Positions 25,081 to 33,692 of a stretch of 64,000 nt of DNA are shown here, one piece after another. The stretch's first letter is position 1, and each line of letters opens with the position of its first letter. The translations under genes were made by a program, and so were the position numbers. The stretch comes from Shewanella gelidimarina. GTDB taxonomy: Bacteria; Pseudomonadota; Gammaproteobacteria; Enterobacterales; Shewanellaceae. The notes beneath the pieces are model-generated. The model was not told where the DNA came from, did not search any database, and saw only the letters and a program-made list of their open reading frames with translations. The stretch covers positions 186,001-250,000 of the forward strand of contig NZ_JAKIKW010000003.1 in NCBI RefSeq assembly GCF_023283945.1, written 5' to 3'.

Positions 25081-26630
25081 TATAAAGCTCCTTTCATATC
25101 GATAATGATACGGTTGTTTTGCAAGAACGACTGGTTACGCTCATCTTTTAGCATAAAGCCTTCATCGATAAATTCATTGGCGGCTTGAGAGCGAGCAACG
25201 CTGGCGGCAACTGCTGGGCAGCGCTCGTTATTTCGATAATAAAGCGCGGCACTTAATAGACGTTCATCGGTATCACCCAATGCATGCCCTAAATCATCAT
25301 CAAGCATACAACCTTGAACTTGGCTGGCTAATGTTGGGCTTGTTGAAGGCACAAAGCCGTCAGAGTACTCACCAAAACCTTTGTCATTCACCCCTTTAAA
25401 CTGAATGGTGAAGTAGGTGGTGTCGCAGTTGGGTGTTGGATAAAAACCGTAGGGTTTGCCGCAGGTTGTTCCGCCTAATTGAATGACTTCTATATCGACA
25501 CCGCGTAAGCCGTTCATTAACGCTTCACTGGCAGAACAAGTGCCTGAGGTCGTAAGCACATACACTCGTTTAAGATCGAGTGTTGGAAGCGTGGTACCGC
25601 CAGTGAGTAAAGCAGTATTAAAGCCCAGTGTTTCGTCTATAAAGGGCATCGGCGATAAAGCCTGATTGGTCACTGGGTTGCTATTTGGATATTTGTCATT
25701 GAAGCTGGTTTCTTCAAAGGTGCGGTTGGCGGTGGCGTCTCTACCGGCAATCATGTAGCCGAGTTGGCTTGCCATCGCGAGTAATCCCCCGCCGTTATAC
25801 CTAAGATCGATGACCAGATCGTTAATACCTGCTTGGCTCAATGTGGTCACGGCATCAAATAATCCACGTTCAGCGGTGGCAATATGAGAATTAAACTGCA
25901 GATAACCCACTTTACCGCTAGTGGTTTGAATGGTTTTAGTATTTTGCACCGGGGTCGAGACTATCGTTTGTGCTGTTAATGTTACCGTTCGATCGGCTGC
26001 AGCGCCAAGATCGCGCACCGTAAATGTCGTTTGCTTACCATTTTGGTTTGGAAATAGGCCTGCATTGATGATGTCGATACTGGCACTATCACTGGCATCT
26101 TTTACGTTCACGCCATCAACTTCCACAATAACCGCGCCGCGATTCAGGTTAGCATCGCTGGCGGGAGAGCTGGGCTCATTGTATGTGATGGTCACGTTAC
26201 GGGCACCGCTTTGGGAACCGTTAGTGAGCTTGAAACTCATACCGTATCCAACAGAGGCACCAGACTGATTCAGCTTCTCCCACTCGTCGGTTGACATTGA
26301 GAAGTGGAAGTTATCTTTTTTATTGCCGGAATCTGATAGCTCGTCGGTGACCAAAAGATCAAAATACTCAGCAACTGTGTATGGCGCTGGGCTGAGATCG
26401 ACAATCTCGTTGTACCAAAGGTAGGTATCATTACTCCATGAACGTAACCAAAGCTTTTCAGTCTCAGCGCTACCGGTTTGATTGGCACTGCATTGGTTAA
26501 CTAAACTAGAGTCATTAGCAAACTGACCTTGCACCCAAGCTGTTGTGTCAGAACCTCCACCACCACAAGCGGATAACCCAAGTGTAGCGACGATAACCAG
26601 CGGCAGCAATTTTGTTGAACCCAACATCAT
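25080..26630 (-). CDS. S41 family (Tsp-like) peptidase lipoprotein
   Basis: About 516 residues. Lipoprotein start MMLGSTKLLPLVIVATLGLSACGGGGSD, written here only as its parts: hydrophobic core, then lipobox LSAC followed by a Gly tract. A PDZ-like region lies near 130-210. The catalytic part has GYLQFNSH, DLRYNGGGLL and SGTCSASEAL (catalytic Ser near residue 365) with the Lys in GGTTCGKPYG, the Ser-Lys dyad of tail-specific proteases. It should act on the periplasmic face of a membrane. The start is set by AAAGGA upstream of paired ATGs. It is the first gene of a two-gene operon. Confidence 0.88.
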   Translation of the reverse strand: MMLGSTKLLPLVIVATLGLSACGGGGSDTTAWVQGQFANDSSLVNQCSANQTGSAETEKLWLRSWSNDTYLWYNEIVDLSPAPYTVAEYFDLLVTDELSDSGNKKDNFHFSMSTDEWEKLNQSGASVGYGMSFKLTNGSQSGARNVTITYNEPSSPASDANLNRGAVIVEVDGVNVKDASDSASIDIINAGLFPNQNGKQTTFTVRDLGAAADRTVTLTAQTIVSTPVQNTKTIQTTSGKVGYLQFNSHIATAERGLFDAVTTLSQAGINDLVIDLRYNGGGLLAMASQLGYMIAGRDATANRTFEETSFNDKYPNSNPVTNQALSPMPFIDETLGFNTALLTGGTTLPTLDLKRVYVLTTSGTCSASEALMNGLRGVDIEVIQLGGTTCGKPYGFYPTPNCDTTYFTIQFKGVNDKGFGEYSDGFVPSTSPTLASQVQGCMLDDDLGHALGDTDERLLSAALYYRNNERCPAVAASVARSQAANEFIDEGFMLKDERNQSFLQNNRIIIDMKGAL

Positions 26631-27290
26631 AAATAATCCTTTGGTTTTGCTAATATAGTTAACAAACCGGAATGCAATTAGTAGTGGTTGCAACTTTATT
26701 ACAAATGAAACAATTTGTAATGTAAATTCGCTTTAATGTAAGCCTTAATGTTGATGTTTTTGGTTGGGGTTTGACGATTGATCTTGCCAGCGACTTTATT
26801 ATTTCGGCAAAGAAGATGTTAATGGCTGAGTATATTGAGTCGTTAGTGCGAAACATTAACGTGTGAGATACAAAGGGTGAGCGTCTTTCATTACACTCAA
26901 ATGATATTGTAAGCATCTTATTTTGTTCGTTATGATGTTTTCTGCCGTAGTTTTTAGGCTGAGGACGCAAAGGAGAAAAGTTCACTCATTTGAGGCTGAA
27001 TACAACAAACTTTAGCTTTAGTCCGTGTATTGAGGCTTGGCTCAATAGTTGACATATCAAACGTTGAAGATGATGAGAGTCCGCAGTGTACTCGGCGGTC
27101 TAGGCTGGGTCATATAATTACAGACAAATTGTACTTTCATCCTGTGCTACTGTAGATAAAGTCGTATTATTAATTGTTTGCCCGCTATCACCATTGGCCA
27201 TCACCGCTCTATTGCGATACTTGTTGTCGCAACTTGCTTAATAGCGGTTGGGCCTAGTCTTTATTATTACTGCTACAGATAAGGCAATCT
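26631..27290. other. Gap without recognisable features
   Basis: About 660 bases between divergent genes (protease operon and cysteine synthase). A minus-strand frame of about 108 codons at 26659-26985 has no ribosome binding site and no protein-like composition. I see no structured RNA; promoters of both flanking genes should lie here. Confidence 0.3.
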
Positions 27291-28346
27291 ATGAAATATC
27301 CCTCATTATCGAGCAATATCACTCAGCTTATAGGTCATACCGATCTGCTGCGGATCGACAGCTTATCCACGCTGAGTGGCTGTGAAATTTTAATTAAATG
27401 TGAGCAACAAAATCCTGGTGGTTCGATTAAAGATCGTGCTGCACTGCAGTTGGTTACCGATGCCATTGAAAATGGCAAGCTCAAGCCGGGCATGACGATT
27501 GTTGAAGGTACAGCGGGCAACACCGGTATTGGTTTGGCGCTGGTGGCTAAAGCGCTGGGGTTCAACATGCTGGCGGTGATGCCACGGGGCCAAGCATTAG
27601 AAAAAGAGCAGATGATCACTCTATACGGTGCCAAACTCATGTTGGTTGATGCTTGCCCATTTGCCAACCCCGATCATTTTTACCATACGGCTAGGCGTCT
27701 GGCGGAGGCTAATGATGATTATTGGTGGGCCGATCAATTTGAAAATACCAGCAACAGCAAAGCGCACTATCAGCACACTGGGCCAGAGATCTGGCAACAA
27801 ACCAATGGCAACATCGATGCGCTAGTGTCGGTGGCGGGCACCGGCGGCACGATTGCGGGCAATTCTCGTTATTTATCAGAACAAAACCCCGCGTTGCAAA
27901 CATGGTTGGTCGATCCCGGCGGTTCGGGCATATACGCCTACCTGAAATCAGGTGAGTATGTATCAAGCGGAAGTTCGTTTACCGAAGGGATAGGGATCAT
28001 GCGCCTTGTTGAGAACTTTAAGCAGGCTAAAGTCGATAAAGCGATCACCTTGCCCGATCTCGACCTTATTGCTATCGCACGTCACGTTCAGCGTGAGGAC
28101 GGCATTGTGCTCGGCAGCAGTGCAGCGCTGAATGTTGCAGGGGCACTCTATGCCGCGGCGAAAATGGGCAAGGGCAATACGATTGTGACTTTTTATTGTG
28201 ACTTAGCAGAGCGTTCTTCGTCCAAGCTGTATAACGCAGAGTTTCTTAATAGCAAAGGCTTTAATCAACCGATTGAGTCGCTTGAAGAGATGTTTCAGCG
28301 ATATAAAAACCAAGCTAGTGAGGCGGTGGTTAATGTCGCGCGTTAA
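27291..28346 (+). CDS. PLP-dependent cysteine synthase-like enzyme
   Basis: A 351-residue fold-type II PLP enzyme of the cysteine synthase/cystathionine beta-synthase family. The PLP lysine is Lys 47 in NPGGSIKDRAA; the phosphate-binding GTAGNTG (73-79) and the SVAGTGGTIAG loop are present. It should make cysteine from O-acetylserine and sulphide, or a variant of this reaction. It is about 30-50 residues longer than CysK or CysM and the substrate loop differs from classic CysK, so it may be a secondary paralogue. Followed at 107 bases by ppiB. Confidence 0.85.
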   Translation: MKYPSLSSNITQLIGHTDLLRIDSLSTLSGCEILIKCEQQNPGGSIKDRAALQLVTDAIENGKLKPGMTIVEGTAGNTGIGLALVAKALGFNMLAVMPRGQALEKEQMITLYGAKLMLVDACPFANPDHFYHTARRLAEANDDYWWADQFENTSNSKAHYQHTGPEIWQQTNGNIDALVSVAGTGGTIAGNSRYLSEQNPALQTWLVDPGGSGIYAYLKSGEYVSSGSSFTEGIGIMRLVENFKQAKVDKAITLPDLDLIAIARHVQREDGIVLGSSAALNVAGALYAAAKMGKGNTIVTFYCDLAERSSSKLYNAEFLNSKGFNQPIESLEEMFQRYKNQASEAVVNVAR

Positions 28347-28453
28347 CCCCGTGAGAGCGATGTGCACTTTTGCTTTAAAGAAGTGCAAAATCGAGATAGA
28401 GGCTAGCAACACAAGGTATACTATGCGCTCTTTTTTGCGGCTTGCGAGTTGAT

Positions 28454-28948
28454 ATGATTATTTTTACCACTAACTTTGGCGATATTGAGATAGAGCTCGA
28501 TTTCGACAAAGCCCCCGTTAGCGCTAAAAACTTCCTCAAATATTGTGAAGATGGTTTTTACCAAGGCACCATTTTTCATCGGGTGATTAAAGGCTTTATG
28601 GCACAAGGCGGTGGTTTTACTGCTGAAATGGAAGAAAAGCCAACCCGTGCTGCTATTGTCAATGAAGCCAATCGAGGCCTTAAAAACCTCAGAGGTACGC
28701 TTGCGATGGCACGTACTGATGCACCGCACTCTGCTACTGGTCAGTTTTTTATTAATTTAGGCGACAATGCATTTCTTGATTATACCGCGACGACTAATGC
28801 AGGCTGGGGTTATGCTGTGTTTGGTAAGGTAACGGCGGGAATGGATGTGGTCACTAAAATAGGTCGAGCTAAAACGGTTTCTCAAGCAGGTCATGACGAC
28901 GTGCCTAAAGAGCAAATCATTATCGAAAAGGTCACTATTAAGGATTAA
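28454..28948 (+). CDS. ppiB: Cytoplasmic peptidyl-prolyl isomerase B (cyclophilin)
   Basis: A 164-residue cyclophilin without a signal peptide. Family motifs: FFDKAP-type start ([16 protein letters not shown]), [30 protein letters not shown] and [15 protein letters not shown]. It accelerates prolyl isomerisation of cytoplasmic proteins. The ATG at 28454 gives the usual N terminus [10 protein letters not shown]; a TTG four codons earlier is less likely. A terminator follows. Confidence 0.95.
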   Translation: MIIFTTNFGDIEIELDFDKAPVSAKNFLKYCEDGFYQGTIFHRVIKGFMAQGGGFTAEMEEKPTRAAIVNEANRGLKNLRGTLAMARTDAPHSATGQFFINLGDNAFLDYTATTNAGWGYAVFGKVTAGMDVVTKIGRAKTVSQAGHDDVPKEQIIIEKVTIKD

Positions 28949-28977
28949 TCACTCCCGCCTAAAACCACTTACTCATT

Positions 28978-29005
28978 AAAGCGCTAATATCAATAGCGCT
29001 TTTTT
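28978..29005. terminator. Rho-independent terminator after ppiB
   Basis: AAAGCGCTA (28978-28986) pairs with TAGCGCTTT (28994-29002), followed by T. It lies between the convergent ppiB and zinc-ribbon membrane protein genes. Confidence 0.85.
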
Positions 29006-29610
29006 GATCGCGACATGATTAACGCCATCAGCTGTGCAAACATAACCCCTAAAAAGCTGCTTAGCAGCAGACTTATACCCGCTTGCTGCAAGCTCCAACT
29101 TGGCTCGTTGGTCGGTATCAACAGCATCAGCAGAAATATCGTAACCGCAAAAGTTTGTCCGATTTTTATGGAACAGTGATTTTTATTAGGTGTAGGAGGG
29201 TTGGCTTTCATTGCGGTTACTTTTTGATAGCTTCTTGCGAGCCAGCGTTTCTTAAGCGGTTGCTTCATCAACCACCACAATGGTGCACTCAGTGTCAGTA
29301 GCAATAAACTGGTGAAATTCCATAAACAGGGGATAACGCCACTGCATTCTGGGCAAACATAGCCAAACCAATGGCCGAATGCATTGCCATTACTCCATAA
29401 CATGCCTGGGTTCATCGCATGGCAATGTGGGCAGGGAACAACTTGTCTGGCTGATAATGGCTGCTTACTGTGTTTTTCAATGAGCATGACCTCGGGAAGC
29501 CGTTGACCTAATACTAATTCGTTAATTGCCAATACGGGATTGATGGCCCAAAACAGTAATAATGGGCTCGGCAGCTGCAGTATCTGATACTTGTTAGGGT
29601 CATATCGCAT
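28990..29610 (-). CDS. Membrane protein with zinc-ribbon cysteines
   Basis: A 206-residue protein. Two Cys pairs (CPHC near residue 60 and CPEC near 88) form a likely zinc ribbon, followed by three or four hydrophobic segments (FTSLLLLTLSAPLWWLM; FAVTIFLLMLLIPT; AGISLLLSSFLGVMFAQLMAL). I do not recognise a family; the layout resembles small inner-membrane proteins with a cytoplasmic zinc domain. Its 3' end overlaps the terminator stem of ppiB. Confidence 0.72.
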   Translation of the reverse strand: MRYDPNKYQILQLPSPLLLFWAINPVLAINELVLGQRLPEVMLIEKHSKQPLSARQVVPCPHCHAMNPGMLWSNGNAFGHWFGYVCPECSGVIPCLWNFTSLLLLTLSAPLWWLMKQPLKKRWLARSYQKVTAMKANPPTPNKNHCSIKIGQTFAVTIFLLMLLIPTNEPSWSLQQAGISLLLSSFLGVMFAQLMALIMSRSKKRY

Positions 29611-29669
29611 CTTAACTCCTGATCAATATAGGGCGTTCTCGGCTTAGCTGTTAGCCTCGTTAGTTAGCA

Positions 29670-30818
29670 TTACACACAAGCATTAATTCGGTTACGTCCG
29701 TCGGCTTTGGCGCGATAAAGCGCGGTGTCTGCGGCGCATAGCAATGCAGTGCTGGTTCTGAATTGTCCATTAATTTCGCTAGCGTGTCCTTGGCTCACAC
29801 TGACCGAAACCGACGCATCAAGACCGATATCCATGTAGCTTAAGTCGTTAATGTTCTTTTGAATCAGTCGTGCGGTTTGCGCTACCTGCCTAGCATTGCT
29901 ATTGGGCAGAATAATGGCAAACTCTTCGCCACCATAGCGGGCAGCGGTGCAATCTAAATTCGGTAATGAGGCTTCAATCGCTCTGGCTATTTTCTGTAAA
30001 CAGTAGTCACCTAATATATGGCCGTATTTATCGTTAAAAGATTTAAAGTGGTCAATATCGATAATCAAAACACTCACCGGGCGACCTTTATCGACACAGG
30101 TTTTCCAGTGGCTTTGTATTTCAGAATCAAACACACGGCGATTGGCTAGCTTGGTTAAACAGTCGGTGGATGCCCATTGGTGTAGCTGCTTATATTCGGC
30201 GCGATACTTAGTCAGATCTCTAATCACAATGGCAAACAGGGGCGTGCTTAATGCAAAATGTGTTATCGACACCTCGACATCTTTGCTGACATCGTTTGGT
30301 AACCGCAGCGTGGTCTCTGCTGGTGCGTGGTTTAGTGGGCGGCTACCGGTACGTGATTCGATAATCATTTTTTGGTAAAGGGTTTTTTGTGGCTCTAATA
30401 AATAGTTTTGCCACTGCTGGCCAATCAATGTTGGTGTTGTCATCGATTGATTAGTATTTAGCTGTTCACTACTGAGATCTTCGCCAATCAATAGGTCGAG
30501 AGCATGTTCGTTGATAAGTTGAATGGTGCCGTGTTCGTCGACGACGACTATGGCTTCCATAAGCAGATTAACCATCATCTTAAGGGGTTGCAGGTGGGTG
30601 CTTTGAAGCTGGCTGGCGACGGCTATCGGCTTAAAAGGTAATGTTTCACTGGTGGCAGCGTGCTCTGTAGGGCCATCGCTGATAGCGGTATTGGCGATAA
30701 TCGCGGTCGGCTGCGACGCGACAGTCGCGCTGTTTTTGCCCGTTGCAATAGTCGTCGCCATCGAGAGCGTTGAGCTTACAGCTGCCTTAGAAACGGTATC
30801 CGTTGGAGTCGCCAACAT
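29670..30818 (-). CDS. PAS-GGDEF diguanylate cyclase
   Basis: A 382-residue soluble protein. The first 70 residues are low-complexity, rich in Ala, Thr and Ser; a PAS-like domain follows (EAIVVVDEHGTIQLINEHALDLL), then GGDEF with RYGGEEFAIILPNS near residue 305, an active-type signature for making cyclic-di-GMP. No RXXD inhibitory site stands five residues before the motif (LPNLDCTAA), so feedback inhibition may be absent. No membrane segment is seen, so the signal is probably cytoplasmic through PAS. The alternative start at Met 21 would remove part of the Thr-rich leader. Confidence 0.9.
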   Translation of the reverse strand: MLATPTDTVSKAAVSSTLSMATTIATGKNSATVASQPTAIIANTAISDGPTEHAATSETLPFKPIAVASQLQSTHLQPLKMMVNLLMEAIVVVDEHGTIQLINEHALDLLIGEDLSSEQLNTNQSMTTPTLIGQQWQNYLLEPQKTLYQKMIIESRTGSRPLNHAPAETTLRLPNDVSKDVEVSITHFALSTPLFAIVIRDLTKYRAEYKQLHQWASTDCLTKLANRRVFDSEIQSHWKTCVDKGRPVSVLIIDIDHFKSFNDKYGHILGDYCLQKIARAIEASLPNLDCTAARYGGEEFAIILPNSNARQVAQTARLIQKNINDLSYMDIGLDASVSVSVSQGHASEINGQFRTSTALLCAADTALYRAKADGRNRINACV

Positions 30819-31159
30819 AGCAAATATCCCTTTTAAATGATTAATTTAACGCTTAGCCCACGTCAATTGAGTTAATACTTTAGCTAAAGGGGAAATGCTT
30901 TACCTTTCGGCAACCTTCCTAGTTAAGTAATTGTTACTATGTGGTTTTATTCTTAATATGGATATTGCGACGTCAACTTAAAGTGCTGGAATTGGATGTG
31001 GCTATAGATAAAAGTATTATTTTATAGGCTATTAGCTTGAGTATTTAGGCTAGGTGCTAGTAGGTGCTAGGTGCAGCAGAGAAGTAGGACTGATCTGTTA
31101 TGGGTCACTCGTTTATAGGGTCGACAGCTTACTGGAGACATTTCTTAGTACAGAAAAAT
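30819..31159. other. Gap upstream of the REP/RAYT region
   Basis: About 340 bases without a gene. It contains a perfect tandem of TAGGTGCTAG (31051-31060 and 31061-31070). It should hold the promoter of the diguanylate cyclase. REP-like sequence begins after it. Confidence 0.4.
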
Positions 31160-31250
31160 ATGGCTAGCCATCCGCTTGGTATGTTATTGATTGAGAATGG
31201 GTGACTTATCTATTTTGTAGAAGGAAGGAAAAATATGGCCACCCATCAAT
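31160..31250. repeat. REP-like unit upstream of the RAYT gene
   Basis: The palindrome ATGGCTAGCCAT (31160-31171) is followed by GTATGTTATTGATT and then ATGGGTG (31197-31203), which can pair with CACCCAT (31240-31246). The segment from GTATGTTATTGATT to CTTATCTATTTT is a diverged copy of the repeat core found downstream of the transposase, so the gene is flanked by related units. Confidence 0.65.
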
Positions 31251-31310
31251 AATCGCATGTTTGCAGCCTGCCGACTAAACTTGAACAATGAGCTTATGTA
31301 GGAGGTTGCC

Positions 31311-32282
31311 ATGCCCCGTCCACGAAGAACGCAAATTAGTCTTGAAGACACTCCTTTTTACCATTGTTGCAGCCGTGTGGTTCGACGTGCTTTTCTCTGT
31401 GGCGATGATAAATACACGGGTAAAAACTACGACCATCGGCGAGGTTGGGTAGAAGCGCAAATACTCAAACTTACAGAGGTCTTTGCCATTGATGTCGCAG
31501 CTTATGCAGTGATGAGTAACCATTTGCATTTAGTACTTTATATTGATGTTGAAACCGTTAATAACTGGTCCGATAGAGAGGTCGTAGAGCAGTGGCATAA
31601 ATTATTCAATGGAACGCCGTTGACGCAAAAGTTTGTTAAAGGCGAGGTGATTGATGACTATTTAGTTGCTCAACTAAAGCATGCTATCGCAACTTACCGT
31701 TCAAGGCTTTGCGACATTAGTTGGTTTATGCGCTGCCTCAATGAGCCCATAGCACGGCAAGCTAATCTTGAAGACAACTGCAGCGGACATTTCTGGGAAG
31801 GGCGTTTTAAATCGCAAGCATTACTTGATGAAGCTGCAGTGCTGGCCTGCATGGCTTATGTTGAGCTCAACCCCATTCGAGCCAAAATGGCCAATACGCC
31901 TGAATCTTCAGATCACACCAGTTTGCGACTGCGTGTTAAAGCGGCATTAAACGGTAAACAACCCACAAACTTACTGCCATTTATTGGTAACGAGCATCAA
32001 CATCAACCTAAAGGCATCGCATTCAGCCTGAATGATTATCTTGAATTGGTTGACGAAACAGGACGAATTATTCGTGATGATAAGCGAGGATCAATATCTG
32101 CGAATGCACAAAAGATATTGCATCGACTGAATATACCTACTGCCAACTGGCTGAAAATAACCACTGAATTTGGCAGTCTTTTTCACGGCCCAGTAGGAAC
32201 GCTGCAGGAGCTAAGCACCTACTGCGAACATCTAGATAAAAGGCGACGGCATTTTTCGAGTAGTTGTCAGTACCTGCCATAA
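31311..32282 (+). CDS. REP-associated tyrosine transposase (RAYT)
   Basis: A 323-residue Y1-type transposase-like protein. It opens MPRPRRTQISLEDTPFYHCC, has the metal-binding HUH-type motif MSNHLHLVL (His 71 and 73), and GHFWEGRFKSQALLDEAAVLACMAYVELNPIRA, a segment common to RAYT proteins. AGGAGG lies a few bases before the ATG. RAYTs are thought to nick and spread REP palindromes; they are usually single-copy chromosomal genes. Here REP-like repeats lie on both sides, the downstream field being recently duplicated, which suggests recent activity. The frame is intact. Confidence 0.9.
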   Translation: MPRPRRTQISLEDTPFYHCCSRVVRRAFLCGDDKYTGKNYDHRRGWVEAQILKLTEVFAIDVAAYAVMSNHLHLVLYIDVETVNNWSDREVVEQWHKLFNGTPLTQKFVKGEVIDDYLVAQLKHAIATYRSRLCDISWFMRCLNEPIARQANLEDNCSGHFWEGRFKSQALLDEAAVLACMAYVELNPIRAKMANTPESSDHTSLRLRVKAALNGKQPTNLLPFIGNEHQHQPKGIAFSLNDYLELVDETGRIIRDDKRGSISANAQKILHRLNIPTANWLKITTEFGSLFHGPVGTLQELSTYCEHLDKRRRHFSSSCQYLP

Positions 32283-32456
32283 GGTTAGATTCTATCTCAA
32301 AACTCTAAAGCTGCTTTCTCTGAAAATCAACAGAGCTGAAACTCCGCACCTGTAAATCAACGATTTCACGACAAATCGGTGAATTCAAACTCTTAGAACA
32401 AGATACCTGTCCAGCTAAAGCACAAACAGCACAGTGAAATATCCAGAGTCCCAATA

Positions 32457-32558
32457 TTCATTACTTGCTTCGTATGTTATTGATTAACAATGGCTGGCTT
32501 ATCTATTTTCATTACTTGCTTCGTATGTTATTGATTAACAATGGCTGGCTTATCTATT
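32457..32558. repeat. 51-base perfect tandem repeat
   Basis: Two adjacent 51-base copies (offset exactly 51) beginning TTCATTACTTGCTTCG and ending GGCTTATCTATT. Present twice in copy A but once in copy B, so it arose after, or was lost from, the larger duplication. Confidence 0.88.
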
Positions 32559-32620
32559 GGCTTATAGTGGCTGGCTAATCTATTTAGAATAGCGGCGCTG
32601 AGTCTGGTGATGGTTTTCAT
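32528..32620 (-). pseudogene. Gene-start remnant, copy A (30 codons)
   Basis: AAAAGGA followed by ATG opens a frame MKTITRLSAAILNRLASH, which then runs into REP-derived sequence and stops after 30 codons. The first 12 residues look like the beginning of an export signal. An identical remnant lies at 32908-33000. Probably the 5' end of a gene whose body was lost or replaced by REP sequence; a genuine short peptide cannot be excluded. Confidence 0.45.
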
Positions 32621-32661
32621 TTTAAAGTCCTTTTAAGTGGTGCGGTGTGGCTAACCGATAT

Positions 32662-32729
32662 ATTGATTAACAATGGCTGGCTTATTTATTCTCTCATTGA
32701 TTAACAATGGCTGGCTTATTTATTCTCTC
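32662..32729. repeat. 34-base tandem repeat linking copies A and B
   Basis: Two 34-base units starting ATTGATTAACAATGGCTGGC and ending TTTATTCTCTC lie between the long repeats. They are variants of the same REP core (TTTATT instead of ATCTATT). Confidence 0.85.
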
Positions 32730-33040
32730 AAAACTCTAAAGCTGCTTTCTCTGAAAATCAACAGAGCTGAAACTCCGCACCTGTAAATCAACGATTTCAC
32801 GACAAATCGGTGAATTCAAACTCTTAGAACAAGATACCTGTCCAGCTAAAGCACAAACAGCACAGTGAAATATCCAGAGTCCCAATATTCATTACTTGCT
32901 TCGTATGTTATTGATTAACAATGGCTGGCTTATCTATTGGCTTATAGTGGCTGGCTAATCTATTTAGAATAGCGGCGCTGAGTCTGGTGATGGTTTTCAT
33001 TTTAAAGTCCTTTTAAGTGGTGCGGTGTGGCTAACCGATA
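32726..33040. repeat. Long direct repeat, copy B
   Basis: A 315-base copy of the unit at 32295-32660, starting TCTCAAAACTCTAAAG and ending GTGGCTAACCGATA. After it the sequence diverges: copy B continues into a terminator hairpin, copy A into the 34-base tandems. Confidence 0.9.
32908..33000 (-). pseudogene. Gene-start remnant, copy B (30 codons)
   Basis: Identical to the remnant at 32528-32620, including the AAAAGGA ribosome binding site. Here it is directly preceded (minus strand) by a terminator hairpin, the expected boundary between two genes. This suggests copy B keeps the original context and copy A is the duplicate. Confidence 0.45.
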
Positions 33041-33043
33041 CGA

Positions 33044-33073
33044 AAAAGATGAGGCAAATGAGCCTCATCTTTT
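33044..33073. terminator. Terminator hairpin, inner copy
   Basis: AAAAGATGAGGC (33044-33055) pairs perfectly with GCCTCATCTTTT (33062-33073). It is a near-copy of the hairpin at 33164-33193 and shares the neighbouring CTATGGGTGTCTAGTTAAT. Between the two hairpins lies only a ribosome binding site with ATGAAAACAAATCAATAA (33105-33122), a five-codon remnant. Confidence 0.75.
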
Positions 33074-33163
33074 GGGGTTAACTATGGGTGTCTAGTTAAT
33101 TTATTTATTGATTTGTTTTCATGTTAAGTCCTTTTAAATGGAGCTGGGTCATTTATTCATACG

Positions 33164-33194
33164 AAAAGATGAGGCGAAACGGCCTCATCTTTTT
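33164..33194 (-). terminator. Terminator of the DP-EP gene
   Basis: AAAAGATGAGGC (33164-33175) pairs with GCCTCATCTTTT (33182-33193) with a 6-base loop and T runs on both sides, 25 bases after the stop of the DP-EP gene. Confidence 0.85.
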
Positions 33195-33218
33195 GGGGAG
33201 CTATGGGTGTCTAGTTAA

Positions 33219-33593
33219 TTATTCCGTGCCGCGATTAACTATTTCAGGGTCAGGACTTGATATTAACAAACTACTCTTGGCCGAAGATAAAATAAAACGG
33301 AACCCCGTCTTACCTGGCGCCTTATCCAAATCGATCAAGTCCAACTGCTTACCATTAGAGGATACTTCTACCTTTTCAATCACTCCGTCGAAAGGAGTTG
33401 CAAAGGCTGCACCGACAAACTTCAGTTCCATATCTGTGTCATCATCAAGCACATAGCGGATGGTCTCTGCACTGTTAGCCGCTAAGCTACCTGTAACTGC
33501 TTTTCCGCCTTTAGTGTAGTTAAACTGCGGCACATTATTGTTGTTTAAGCTAACGGTAAGCACAAAATCAACGATGTTGGTTAAATCTGACAT
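33219..33593 (-). CDS. DP-EP family protein (DUF1888)
   Basis: A 124-residue soluble protein predicted to be mostly beta-strand (VDFVLTVSLNNNNVPQFNY, ETIRYVLDDDTDMELKFVG) and ending SSPDPEIVNRGTE. The DP-E(I/P) ending is the hallmark after which I recall the DP-EP family, known mainly from Shewanella and Vibrio, of unknown function. No signal peptide. AAAGGA lies upstream of the ATG. It follows the winged-helix-nSTAND gene by about 100 bases on the same strand and is followed by a strong terminator, so the two may be an operon in which the large protein controls or senses the small one. Confidence 0.75.
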   Translation of the reverse strand: MSDLTNIVDFVLTVSLNNNNVPQFNYTKGGKAVTGSLAANSAETIRYVLDDDTDMELKFVGAAFATPFDGVIEKVEVSSNGKQLDLIDLDKAPGKTGFRFILSSAKSSLLISSPDPEIVNRGTE

Positions 33594-33692
33594 ATCATAT
33601 TTCCTTTGATGTTGAGAGTAATTAGGGGAATCAAGGTTGCTATATTTTCGTCTAGGGCTGTTAAAACTGATTAACTATAATGCCGACGTGTT

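Larger units (their letters stand above)
32295..32660. repeat. Long direct repeat, copy A (with internal 51-base duplication)
   Basis: It matches copy B (32726-33040) base for base, apart from an internal 51-base tandem duplication: 315 + 51 = 366 bases. The duplicated block (32457-32507 and 32508-32558) contains the REP core TTGATTAACAATGGCTGGC. Near identity over more than 300 bases points to recent duplication. Confidence 0.9.

Noticed and set aside
25483..26268. Plus-strand frames antisense to the S41 protease
   Set aside because: Mirror-frame artefacts of a well supported gene on the other strand.
26659..26985. 108-codon minus-strand frame upstream of the S41 protease
   Set aside because: No translation signal and low-complexity AT-driven composition; more likely the protease promoter region.
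31311..32282. Transposase considered as a complete IS200-type insertion sequence
   Set aside because: No left and right hairpin ends tightly bounding the gene and no TnpB partner; sequence and flanking REP units fit a RAYT better.
32295..33040. Repeat field considered as a CRISPR array
   Set aside because: Repeat lengths (34, 51, 315 bases) and absence of unique spacers of uniform size exclude it; no cas genes are present, and the repeats share sequence with the REP unit before the RAYT.
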